DNA of 11,228 nucleotides from Echinostoma caproni (GCA_900618425.1 UZAN01056551.1:2301-13528), one strand, 5' to 3'. Shown: positions 1 through 9,400, numbered from the stretch's first letter. The notes: generated from the letters alone by a model not told the origin. Program-made: numbers and translations.

Positions 1-231
1 TTTCAGTGGTCGTGGAGAATTATCCTGGCGGGGTTTTCCAAGCCTGAATGCCGCTTTTACTCTGATCGATGCCGCTGGTTCCATCTCGCCGCCATCAAAC
101 AAGGTAACCATGTGCGACCTCAGGAGCTGCAGGTCGTGGTCCAGGCGAGCCTCGGCAGTGTTGGCCTTGGCCTCCGGAAGACTGACAACAATAAGACACT
201 GAGATCTCGGAGGGAGCTTTCTCTGCTGCAT
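1..231 (-). CDS. LINE ORF1-like protein, N-terminal part, runs off the left edge
   Basis: Reading the minus strand from an ATG at 231-229 gives 77 codons without a stop up to base 1, so the 3' end lies outside the window. The frame is open back to a TAG at 270-268, so 231 is the first Met but not a proven start. The product has a short basic leader, then a hydrophobic strand (CLIVVSLPEA), an acidic/His stretch (AEARLDHDLQLL), an acidic loop (DGGEME), and then IRVKAAFRLG followed by basic, Pro-rich residues ending RPLK. This order (strand, LPE, AE.R..HD, R.G, RP.PLK) is the pattern of the RRM-like RNA-binding region of ORF1 proteins in non-LTR retrotransposons, which bind the element's own RNA. 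The stretch is clearly richer in G+C than the following 4 kb. It could instead be an unknown host gene, but the pattern and the transposon-rich surroundings favour a LINE. Confidence 0.6.
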   Translation of the reverse strand, partial: MQQRKLPPRSQCLIVVSLPEAKANTAEARLDHDLQLLRSHMVTLFDGGEMEPAASIRVKAAFRLGKPRQDNSPRPLK

Positions 232-270
232 GGGTTCCTTCGAATCGCAAGAAGCTTTTGCTAGAAGCTA

Positions 271-3200
271 TCTTTTTCTTTTTCTAGTGTCTACCGATTC
301 CGCGGAAGCTGTATCCGGTGTAAGCAATTGTGCACCAGAAATTCTCATCCTACGCATTCCTCTATTTGCTTCTCACATAATTCCCACTTTGGAGTCCGAT
401 GAAGTTCATTTCATTTAGCGTGTTAATACCCTTCCTCCGACTTTGTCTTCTCAGTCAAGTTTAGATGATTCTTGCCCCCAACTCCGGTTTAATTTTAGCT
501 CCGAATTTTATGAAACAAATTCTAAAACTGAAAACATGATTTACTGTTCTCAAAGATGACATAGGAAGGAAAACCGGACACCTGTCATTAGTGCATTCGT
601 CGAGTGGGAAGACTAATTTCTGTGAACTGCTGCGGTATTTAAAATGGGTTCTCGTGGCTCGGTTGACCAGGCAAAAATGAGTACTTCGGTTCTACTTGAA
701 ACCAGAAATTCGCTTCACCTGATCCTGTTTTCAAAAGTCTTTTTCAACTATCGAAAGGCTTTTTGCATTGGGCATCAAAGAATATTTACAACATCTTGAC
801 AATTCCACGTTTTATTTTCGACTGCATCTCACTTCACTGGTTCTATGGATCCACCACTGCTCGGTCTCCAGACCCTTCAAAGGGTTTCTCGTGCAATCCT
901 CAATTGCATTAACATTCCACTGATCAGTATTTCTCTCGTTTTAACTTGAAGTTTCTGAATTAAATACCTTCTTTGAAGGCACACGGAATTATAAGTCTGG
1001 AGTTGGACCCTATTTGGAAAAATGTGTTAATAATCTGTTGTTATCTTTAGTAATCTAACAAAAAAATTGACATTGATGAACGCCACAAGAACGCAATTAA
1101 TAACATGGTAGTTTCCACTCCATTTTGACTGGAATGAGCGATGGATTTGTCAAACAACCCTTAGCGATCTTTTGGAGATTAATTTTGAGATTAACTCGTA
1201 AACTTACCGAAATGATCTAGGTTTTTTAAATACTTTATAAAAGTTTTCCAGGGTGATTTTTATCGTCTCTCCAGTTGGAACAGTATATATTCAATCATAT
1301 ATCATCTTCCTACTTAGAGATAGGTGCGATTTCAAAAAGAAAAATCATTTGATTTTTGGAAATGAACCCTCTGTGAATGGAGAAGAGAAAGGGATTGTTT
1401 TTTATAATCAGGGCCAATGGAGTAACGTTAAGTCACAAATTGATTTAATCTTCATGGATGGATTTCAGTTCACTGCACGCACTTACTTCCAAAACGTCAT
1501 TGTAGATCGTCAAAAACTAAAGAGAGGAAGGTAGCGCCATAATGTGCAAATGGTTATCATTTACCTTGTATCTGTAAAACGTTATGCCTGCCAAAATGTC
1601 CAGAAAGAAATGAAACAACAGACAAACGCATGCCGGGCTCCAAGCGCACACAAGTTTGTAATGACATCCGGTTACGGGAGTGGGCAAACATTATACAAGA
1701 TTTCTGTGTAATGGGTGAGTAACGCCTGGTAAGATATTATTATTAAGACATACATTTTTGCAATAAAGTTGAGCAATTGTAAATAGGAGGGCATATCGCT
1801 TGTGCATGGGCAACGAAGAATTGCATAATCCGTAGCTCGAAGACCAGCAAATGAAACCGGGTAGCAATAAAGAGGGGGAGTGATAACACAAGAATGTACA
1901 AGATAGTGGGGTAAATACAGTGGAACTTTTAAAGATTACAAGTGAGAAATAAAGAAACGCAATCGTCTACTCTTTTCGAGGATGCAGTCCATGTGAAAGA
2001 TCCATGTGAGATCCTGGTAGACAGAAAAGCCAAGGTGTTGTAATGAATATACTATAAGAAGGGTCTGTCTGCCAACATAGGACACAAAACAATTATGTTT
2101 AAACGAATGTAGATGAGCTTCTTTGATCAAAGAAAAGGTAACATCTCAGTATTCAGGGGAGTTAATGTATAGAGGGCAATACGAATACTATTTGCTTAAG
2201 ACATATCAATTGACTTGAAGCAGTGAGAAAAGGTAATAACCTTGGAATTTGGAACCAATGATGACTTTATCAGCATACCTAATGAGAATATCATCAAGAT
2301 TGTTGGGTAGGTTTCAAGTATAGAAACAGAAAAGAAAAGCGGACTGTATGGTACCTTGAAGCACCTCCAAAATAACCTTTAGCGAATCAGCGGTTTTACT
2401 GAGAAACTTGGTAAAGTGGGTTTTCCAGTAAAATTCGGCTAGTGAGTTAAGACACAAATTGGGAAGGGATGGTATTTTATTAGGGATTAGCAATGAAGCT
2501 TTGTCGGGTAACACGTACAAAATAAACTTTATTCTCCAGTTTTGGTTGAACCCATTTCGTGCAGCATTTGCCGCATTAACAACTGAACCGTGCTTTGTAA
2601 CAAGCCAACACATTTCAACAATCCATCATCCTTTTTGCCCCACTGCGCCGTCATTATCGTCGTGATACCGTTAATTATCATCGCGATTCCCCTTTTAACA
2701 CCGGTATAAACAGCGAGATCGTGCTTAGCGGGTCTTGTCACATCACCGCATACTCTTACCAGGACTGCGAACCGACCGTGCATTCAACCTACTGTGAGTG
2801 AGGTGGGGGCGGGGAGGGGGACAGAAAGCCCAAAAGGACATGGGAGATAAAAGTCACTGTTCTGGGTCAATCTTATGGTTTTCTAATTTACAAATGCAAT
2901 GTCTACGTTCAAAAACCATGATTGCTACCGAAGTGCATACATTAAGCGACAAATATGTATCCGAATGTCGGACTGGTTTGCACACACAAGAATACACAGG
3001 TCAATTGATCAATCATTAACCCTAACGCTACTAAAGATGAGCGAAAGTTCATGGGAGATGAGAAGAGAGGGAAAATTGACGAGTACGTACCGAATCGAAA
3101 CTGCAGAAAAACAATACCACATTCTGTCAGAAAACCGATGCAAGTTTCATCAAATGAGGAAAGCAGGCGGTGTAGATTCGTCCAGTGTATTGGGGTACGG

Positions 3201-4520
3201 AAGTTCTCGATTCGAATAGCCGCTCATACTCTCCGTTGTCCCAATAAAAAGACACCTCCAATATGTGTCATTCGGTTCGTGCAAATAAATGCCAAATAGG
3301 GGAAGGGAGAGACGTGGAGAGCTTGAGAGCAAATAAAGAATTTTCAAAGAATGGCATTCTCCATGACGGCAAGTAGCGCTCATCGCGATTTAAAACAAGA
3401 AATGCGCACCTGGATGCTATCTGTGTACTTCATGTCTGTTTGTTGCCTTTGCATTGTTCGCTTTATATGATGAGTTGTAAGTTTTGCCATTACCAAAATC
3501 CACAATCGTTTATTAACTTTCGAACTGGAGTTAGTTTCTCCAAAGGGATATACGGTTACATTTCATTTCATCTCTAGAAGAGCACTTTTAGTATCAATGG
3601 TTTAGTAGTAAACCCTTAAAATCAACTTTATTTTATTCGTTGTAACAGTTATTTTCCGAAACGAACTTGAACAAAAAATGCAACATTGCAAGTGAGCAAA
3701 ATTTTATTCCGGAATCATTTTGCTGCATGTCAACTGGTACTTACTGCAGAGAAAATAGTTTATATATCACATGTCATGACAATCTAACATGGTATCAGTT
3801 CATTCTTTCGCTCGCATGGTCACCAGGGCAACGCCAGACTGCTGTAGACCTCCTTCTGCTGATACTGTAGTGGCTTTCGGCGCTTGATTGGTTTATTCCC
3901 CGAGTCTTGTCAGATTCTATTCGAACTCAACGAGTAATTACAGAAGTGAATTGCCCAGAGGGTTCTGTATAGTCCTACAGTTCATGTAGTAAATAACACT
4001 TGGGACAAACTCATGAAGTTGTCGTAGTTTTTGTTGTGAGTCTCAATACTGCTTCCCTTCCCTCCCCTGACATCCGACAGCTGCTTTCAAACTCACTCGA
4101 GGAGGTTTATTTCGGGGACAAACAACTCATAGGCAAGATTAATGGTCGGAGTGAAGAGAACATATTAGAATAGGTTAATTGCCCCCAATACTCTGAGAGA
4201 GCACAAAATACATTTTTTTCATACGACACATTTAAATTCGGGGATCCTGTATTTCTTGCGCTTAAGGATGATTATTTTCTGAGTTGCAGTGGTTAGCAGT
4301 GGCATTATGAATGCAAAATTTCGATCACCGGAATCTGAGAGAAATCACATTGCGATTCTTGTCGTTTATGTGACATGCATATCTGGTACTGCTCTGTCAA
4401 TTCACTGGTACACCTCTACTTTTAATGCGTCATCCCGCGTTCTATTCGATCCAATTCGTCGTGATGACCTGGTTAGCACAACGAACCCAGAAAAACAAGT
4501 CAATCCGTTTTGATGACGGT
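271..4520. other. Gene-free AT-rich stretch, nothing recognised
   Basis: Both strands were read in all frames. Only short open frames without recognisable motifs occur, the longest about 100 codons, and none shows the base composition change seen at the LINE pieces. A minus-strand stretch at about 2529-2783 is stop-free and somewhat richer in G+C, but its translation (84 residues from its first Met) matches no family I know. Good splice-donor-like words occur on the plus strand near 1712 and 2790 (GTGAGT), without a convincing partner acceptor and coding exon. The stretch is best read as intergenic or intronic sequence. Confidence 0.5.
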
Positions 4521-4525
4521 ACAGT

Positions 4526-5140
4526 TCAGTTTAAATAACCATTAAGTATGCACTTCCATGTGTCGCTTTTAGTTTTTGTCTTTTGTCTGCTCATTTGGGT
4601 GAACAATAGGAGGAAAATAGAAAGATTGAAAGTAGGATCGAAGAGAAAATTGAGAAGTTCAGTGGACTGATGATGCAAGAAAATTGAGAAGATGCACGAA
4701 CGCCATTGTTTACGACACCCAGCCATCTCACTCAGTGTCGCTAACCCTCGATTCCGTTCATCCCGAGGCCCCTATCCAGGGAGCCTAACAGGACCTATGC
4801 AACTCAGACTCCTAGTTAGAGTTTTCATAGCCTCATGTCAGGTCGTAGTTTGACCACCGTTGGTTTTAATGCACGCAGTACCTGCCTCGGCAAACATCAA
4901 TCGCCGTGGCAACCTATTTGGTGACATACGTAACACATGTCCTAACCAACGATGCTGTGTCCATAAACCCGTGAGACAATGAGGCGAAAAGTAGGATGCC
5001 AGTAATTGGGCATCTTTTACGAAGTTAGCGGCTGCTATTATACTCGAAGGAAAATCTGGCCCTTTTGTGTACATTGAACGGGAATGGTCCACGAAATTGA
5101 CTGGGTAATTTTGTGAGTACCAATAGAGAAACATGGACAC
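4526..5140 (-). pseudogene. LINE reverse transcriptase polyprotein, C-terminal remnant with two in-frame stops
   Basis: Read on the minus strand in one frame, the recognisable part starts near 4951 with RWLGHVLRM, followed by RLPRRLMFAEAG, a GGQ, HEAMKTL, the block IGPVRLPG, GPRD and finally a QWRSC end at about 4691. This order is typical of the extreme C-terminus of LINE polyproteins in schistosome-type genomes, downstream of the reverse transcriptase domain. Two stops break it: TGA at 4840-4838, just after GGQTTT, and TAG at 4774-4772, just after RLPG. Because the frame is kept across both, these are point mutations in an old copy, not frameshifts. Only about 85-90 family residues remain of a protein normally near 1000. 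The N-terminal 60 residues (5140 to about 4960) show no motif and may be unrelated flank. After QWRSC the frame stays open to TGA at 4528-4526, probably by chance or as 3' tail. I cannot name the clade (RTE-like or CR1-like). Confidence 0.75.
4645..4691. repeat. 13-bp direct repeat at the end of the LINE remnant
   Basis: The word gaaaattgagaag occurs exactly at 4645-4657 and at 4679-4691, with 21 bases between. It lies where the recognisable protein similarity of the LINE remnant ends, so it may be a short 3'-tail repeat, a target duplication from a nested insertion, or chance in a purine-rich stretch. Confidence 0.5.
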
Positions 5141-5159
5141 TTCGATCTATTGTGTGTTC

Positions 5160-5200
5160 TATGAATAAATATAATATAAATACATAAATAAATTATCTAG
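5160..5200. repeat. AT-rich simple repeat (ATAAATA-like), possible 3' tail of element A1
   Basis: About 40 bases consist almost only of A and T, built from irregular ataaata and aaataca words. On the minus strand this reads as a TTTA-rich tract, and it lies downstream of the tRNA-like element A1 that is read from the same strand, where the tail of a short retroelement would be expected. It also separates A1 from the LINE remnant. Confidence 0.5.
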
Positions 5201-5204
5201 TCGG

Positions 5205-5487
5205 TCACCAAGAACTGGTTACTGAAATCTCACAACTGTACGACAATAAACCAGTTGTAAGCATGCAGTATCGAACCCGGGACCTCGCAGGCAGAAAGGA
5301 GTACATTACCCACTCGGCCAACTGGCAGCTGATCAGAAGACCCTTTTTTAATTTTCCTAATACACGATATAGTACAACTAATCTTTGCGAGCCTATTGCA
5401 GGTATCCCACATTGCGCATCGCAGTACTAGTCTCCAGGGTGAGGACTCGGTTGGAAATATTGCAACCAGATTACATATTATATAAAG
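5205..5487 (-). mobile_element. tRNA-derived short element, copy A1
   Basis: Read on the minus strand, this copy has a 5' module of about 150 bp (5487 to about 5338), then a tRNA-like promoter (box A 5320-5310, box B 5277-5267), then a 3' part without a hammerhead. The 5' module and tRNA-like part align with copy B at 6487 to about 6275: both have tacacgata near the tRNA side, actag.ctccag in the middle, gactcgg.tggaaa further out, and an accagatta/acctgatta end. After box B the two copies part: B continues into a hammerhead region, while A1 runs into a 7-bp inverted repeat (5232-5238 with 5252-5258) and an AT-rich tail. A1 is therefore either a recombinant or a subfamily lacking the ribozyme. 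It encodes no protein. Ends are approximate. The 5' end abuts copy A2, which is read from the other strand. Confidence 0.65.
5267..5320 (-). promoter_or_regulatory. tRNA-like RNA polymerase III promoter (boxes A and B), copy A1
   Basis: On the minus strand, box A at 5320-5310 reads TGGCCGAGTGG, identical to box A of many tRNA-Leu and tRNA-Ser genes. Box B at 5277-5267 reads GGTTCGATACT, with one departure from the usual GGTTCGANTCC. The distance between the boxes suits a tRNA with a short variable arm. It is not a functional tRNA gene: no acceptor stem closes around the two boxes. It would act as an internal promoter of a short retroelement. Confidence 0.7.
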
Positions 5488-5499
5488 GGAATGTAGGAT

Positions 5500-5625
5500 T
5501 GGTTCGTCAATGTTCTTGTGGGGTTCCGGATCCAGTCCCCAGTCGGGCCAGTGGATTCGCATTGCTGATGAGACCCCATCAGGTCAAAACAGATGTCCAG
5601 TGCTGCCTACATTTTTGGTTCAAGG
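5500..5625 (+). mobile_element. Truncated tRNA-derived short element with hammerhead, copy A2
   Basis: The plus strand from 5521 reads like the 3' half of a tRNA-like head: a box B remnant (ggggttccggatcc) followed by the same linker as in copy B (gggcc.gtggatt against gggtcgatggatt), and then a hammerhead at 5559-5603. Box A is missing, so the copy is truncated at its 5' side near 5500. After the ribozyme, similarity to copy B continues for only a few bases (ctgcctac against cttcctag). The element is oriented opposite to A1 and the two start within about 15 bp of each other. Confidence 0.65.
5559..5603 (+). ncRNA. Type I hammerhead ribozyme, G12-to-A core change
   Basis: All parts of a hammerhead are in order. 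Helix I pairs 5559-5564 (gcattg) with 5598-5603 (cagtgc), six pairs including one G-U. The core CTGATGA lies at 5565-5571. Helix II pairs 5572-5575 (gacc) with 5582-5585 (ggtc) around a six-base loop. The second core stretch at 5586-5589 is AAAA where GAAA is canonical. Helix III is a two-pair stem closed by AGAT at 5591-5594, and the cleavage triplet GTC is at 5595-5597. The only departure from the known core is A at 5586, the G12 position, which takes part in catalysis, so cleavage should be very slow or absent. A two-pair helix III is typical of retroelement hammerheads such as those of Penelope-like elements and retrozymes, which are thought to act as dimers. In the wild such ribozymes cut element RNA at C17, here after 5597. 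Confidence 0.75.
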
Positions 5626-5639
5626 TTCATTTTCTCTTT

Positions 5640-6160
5640 TCACAAAGAAATTTATTTCATGTATGTATCTTATTTATGTATCACAATCGAACCAGTCTGA
5701 GATTTTATTCACCAAACTCTTAGAAGAATAAGTGTGTTCTTAGACAATTGTCGTTAGTTTTTTGGCAACTTCTCAGAACCATTCAGTCAATAGACCTATT
5801 CGTGACAAATAAGTGTTACAAAAAGTAACCTCCAAAGTCATTGCTGATTTGGATTGGAATTATTNGAAAATTCACAGAAACCCTAAATGGGAGAGACGGA
5901 AGATTGGCAACCTGAGCCACAGAGTGCACCTGTTGCTGTCATTGGAACACATGGCTTGTAGGAATACACGGTTTCTCCTATTTGATTCTCGCTTGCATTT
6001 ATGTAAAATGAAGGGGTGTGAAATGTTAAAATACATTCGATCAGAATGCGCTTGAACATCAACGTTGAGAGCTTTATCGTACAACAGCAACATATTAAAA
6101 TAAAGTAGACAACAGTAATTCATCTGGAAAGAATCAGCGATGACAAATACCAAATGTTTA
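5640..6160. other. Gene-free stretch between short elements, with an ambiguous base
   Basis: I see no coding pattern, repeat or RNA structure here. Short open frames on both strands lack recognisable motifs. Base 5865 is n, so one position is unresolved in the assembly. Confidence 0.5.
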
Positions 6161-6208
6161 TATGATGAATTGGTCGTGTAAACGAGGCGTGAGCTGCAAA
6201 GCTAGGAA

Positions 6209-6253
6209 GGATTGGACAGCTGTTTTTATCTGGTTGGGTCGCATCTGCAGTGA
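6209..6253 (-). ncRNA. Decayed hammerhead ribozyme in copy B
   Basis: The minus strand aligns base for base with the hammerhead of copy A2 over the core. CTGATGA is changed to CAGATGC (6247-6241). Helix II keeps its 5' side (GACC, 6240-6237) but its partner reads GATA (6230-6227). The second core stretch is again AAAA (6226-6223). Helix III keeps its two pairs around AGCT (6221-6218) and the cleavage triplet GTC lies at 6217-6215. Helix I is mostly lost. With U4 and A9 changed as well as G12, this copy cannot be active. Confidence 0.65.
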
Positions 6254-6272
6254 GAANATCCATCGACCCAAC
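6233..6272. repeat. 9-bp perfect inverted repeat overlapping the ribozyme of copy B
   Basis: gttgggtcg at 6233-6241 is the exact reverse complement of cgacccaac at 6264-6272, with 22 bases between. One arm covers the 5' strand of helix II of the hammerhead and the other lies in the linker just after box B, so a hairpin here would compete with the ribozyme fold. Copy A2 has only a partial counterpart in the linker. Confidence 0.7.
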
Positions 6273-6274
6273 AG

Positions 6275-6330
6275 GGGATCGAACCCGGAGACCTTACAGG
6301 TAGAATGCAAGCAACTCGGCCACTCGGTCA
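6275..6330 (-). promoter_or_regulatory. tRNA-like RNA polymerase III promoter (boxes A and B), copy B
   Basis: Box A at 6330-6320 reads TGACCGAGTGG on the minus strand, and box B at 6285-6275 reads GGTTCGATCCC, a match to the consensus GGTTCGANTCC at ten of eleven positions. Spacing and the Leu/Ser-type box A agree with copy A1. No closing acceptor stem is present, so this is an element promoter and not a tRNA gene. Confidence 0.7.
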
Positions 6331-6489
6331 CCGGGCAGCTGATAAGACCGCTTCTCATTTTGTTTATACACGATACAGAACAATCCATTTATACGTGTGT
6401 TGCGAGTATCGGTCGTCACTCATCTCAATACTAGCCTCCAGTGCTATGACTCGGCTGGAAACTCACAACCTGATTATTTGTTATAAACT

Positions 6490-9400
6490 TTAAGGTCATT
6501 AGGCGATTATTCCAACATATACAGGTGAAGGCAATCATTATTGGTGCTCGGAGAAGTAGGGTAATTCAATTAGTATTTTAAACCATTGGAAGCATAGGTT
6601 CCTCGTTAAGAATTGGAAAAGGGAAACCAAAAGCACATGATTGTAAAACTTGAATAATTTATCAATTAGACAGCACTCGAATTTAGACTAGTTTGGGTGA
6701 TTGGTGTCAATGACAATCGTTCTTGGCTTAAAGTTCTGTAGTTTATGACCAAATAATATTGATTCTTTAAACTGCAGTATACACGTGTACGGATACAGCA
6801 AAATGACCCAGGATAAGTCGTGTCAAAACGCGATTTTGGCTTCTCTGTGCAAATTCCAATCAATATTGTAATGAACGATTGATTTTGACTACAAATAACT
6901 TGTCAGCATTCGCGCTGCATTTCCCTATCATTATTCCGTGGGTGTTTGACGCACACGTGTATTGAGAAAATTTGAATTGATCTAGTGCAGTTCACCTCAA
7001 GGTTGTTCTTCTTTTCTTCTTCATTTCTTAGAATACATCCATCTTCTTTAAATGTTCACTGTGCAGCAGCGTAAAGCTTCAAGCTACTGCATGAAGATTT
7101 AGCACTCTATAGGTTTAGGCTCACTAAAAGGAACAGTCTCTCAGACATCTCCAGTTGGATTAATTTAAATACCAATAAGGCTGCTAACACGAATTCCAAA
7201 AAATTTTCTCCGATGTAATGACAGTTTATTGCACATTGAGAGCATATTAACCATTGCTTAATACAAATGGTGTTGCATATCGACCATCAAACTTGGTTTT
7301 GCAACAGCTATGCTATAAGCCTGATCGAACCCCCTCATTGGTATCCTTTTTAAGCATTGATGTATAACGTTATCGCAACTTGTCGTCACTCGACATTTTC
7401 AGCTAAATATATCCCCCCCGAAAAATTATTGGGTTTCCCTAGTTCGTTCCAATTTTCCAACAAAACAGTATGCGCTATCCTCACCGTGTTGAATATATCA
7501 ATAGTAATCAAATAGCTGACCTAAATGTGAAATTGAATCTAATAATATTTCATTTGATTGCAATTATATCTAGTCAGAAATTCAGCCTCGGAAAAATTAG
7601 GTAATCTCCATGAAACTTTTCCTTAAATCTTGTCTAGAAAACTTATTATTGAGGATTCATCACTACAATTGTCACAGAACAACTTCCGAAATGGCGGTCT
7701 ATGTTAAAACGACCGATGTAATCTGTGTGTTTGTTGTGCCTTGACGGAGGTATTCACATGATCACAACTTTTACAGCAACCTTGAGGTAGGTGCTTTGAA
7801 ATCAGATGAATCGGTAGACGGAAATATCGACCATGAATGAAACTTCCTAATATCAAGAACTCAAGAGTAGGTGCATTTTACTTTATCAAACGCAGCTTTC
7901 CTGAGATGGATAGACGTTGCAGTACACCCGAGTTCATAGAAGCACGGATTTCGGGAAACTAACGAAAGAAGGAAGATCTGAGATTTGGTGGACTCAGGAA
8001 AAGGCTTTCGATAAATGTCAAGCGCAGGTTGGTGCATATAACATGGAACTGCCTGAGTCATACATCTAGGAAGAAAAATAAGCTTTAGACGAAATTTTCG
8101 GTTAAAACCATACAAACAACACTCATAACGGTTATTTGGATCAAACACATGAGGATAAGTAGCTTCTATAATTTTACTTATGTAAGAGTGCTTCTTGCAT
8201 AGTAAAGAAGAATGGGATTTTTGTAATTTAACTCGGATGCCATGAATGATCTCTGAAACTAAGGACAGTACTAAAGCAAACTGATAAACGACACAAATTC
8301 TCAGATAGTTTTCAATGAATTTTCGATGAACACCCGAAGTGATCTTACAATACTAATCGGCGTGTGAGATTCAGTGTGTATCAATGAAGTGTGCAATTTG
8401 TTGGATATAAGATTTAGCCTAAATAAGCAGTAACTCTTCGATTATTGTTCAGGTTCTCAAAAAATGGTGAGTATGGTTCTTGCGGTCGAGGAGGGATTGC
8501 CAAAGCCCAGAGTAAGGTTTATATATGGTAGTATATTATTGCCCAATAGCATTGTGTATGCTAGTGTCATTTGATAACCAATCGATGAGGCTCGAAAGCT
8601 TGGTTCAAAATTATTTTTTCTATCTATTTTTACTATTTGTTGATTTTGGTTCTGTGCGCGTTGGTTAATGCTGCCAAATTACCGATATTCGCTTTCAAGC
8701 TTTTCTTGCTACTTGAACCGAATCAGTAGTTAACTTACAAATGCTCTATCCCAGATTCGAAGGTTTCTCCATCTGCTGATTTCCTTGCGGTCTGCAGAAA
8801 CTGAAATATTATTCCGTTTAAACAGATTTGGTGGGATTCGATCATTCTCAAGGTCGTCAACACTATTATTTCATCCGGTTCGGAACCTGAACTCTCTGAC
8901 TGACATCAACAATGAAATCATTTTACCTCCGTTCTGATTCTTTTCAAATATAGGCCAATTTGTAGGTCACAGTCCGACATGGCCTTCAGATAATCTGGTA
9001 AACTGTAGTAGAAAAAGAGTGACCAACTGGCCTCGCAAAAAAGCTTTAAATTGCATTACTCAAAACAGCGCGGTCTCATTGCAGAGTGAATTACTATCTA
9101 GCTTCGGTTAATCGCAATCAACGAAAAATCTTTTGTGTTGGCAAACTTTATCTACTCAGTCATCCTTCAACATAACTTAGGTTTAGCTTCCATTTGGTTC
9201 CGAATTTTTCGTTTCTTCAGAACTTTTCAATCATATATAACAACAGAATTATGTATCTGGCAGTTTTGAACTGCTTTTACGTATATTAGAGAAGGAACTA
9301 CTCCCCAAATTGAGAAAAATAAAATAACGCGTACAAAAAGGTTGATAAAATCACTGCTAATAAACGATTGATGCATTCAATAAATATAAAACTCAAGTCC

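Larger units (their letters stand above)
6176..6487 (-). mobile_element. tRNA-derived short element with decayed hammerhead, copy B
   Basis: On the minus strand the order is a 5' module (6487 to about 6336), a tRNA-like promoter (box A 6330-6320, box B 6285-6275), a linker with tgggtcgatggat, and a decayed hammerhead (about 6253-6209) followed by a tail to about 6176. It is the most complete of the three copies and shows that the 5' module, the tRNA-like head and the ribozyme belong to one unit. The tRNA-plus-hammerhead design is that of the schistosome SM-alpha family, while the long block upstream of box A is not part of the usual description of such elements as I know it. Base 6257 is n, within the linker next to helix I. 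No protein is encoded, and stop-free runs across it are by chance. Confidence 0.7.

Noticed and set aside
1253..1534. 93-codon plus-strand frame
   Set aside because: The product shows no domain or compositional sign of coding and the frame is isolated in AT-rich DNA.
2529..2783. 84-codon minus-strand frame, with an overlapping 99-codon frame, in slightly GC-richer sequence
   Set aside because: No motif or family pattern is visible, the two frames overlap, and no splice or promoter context supports either.
4664..4691. Second CTGATGA followed by AGAAAA, hammerhead-like words
   Set aside because: Helix II pairing and a GTC with helix III cannot be placed, and it lies inside the LINE coding remnant.
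5267..5320. Genuine tRNA-Leu or tRNA-Ser gene
   Set aside because: Boxes A and B fit, but no acceptor stem closes and the related copy at 6275-6330 shows the same defects, so it is the head of a repeat element.
5230..5723. Open frames of 110-112 codons across elements A1 and A2, and matching 76-90 codon frames across copy B
   Set aside because: They cover tRNA-like boxes and the hammerhead. The similar peptides (MRPHQVKTDVQ and MRPNQIKTAVQ) reflect DNA similarity of the short elements, not protein conservation.
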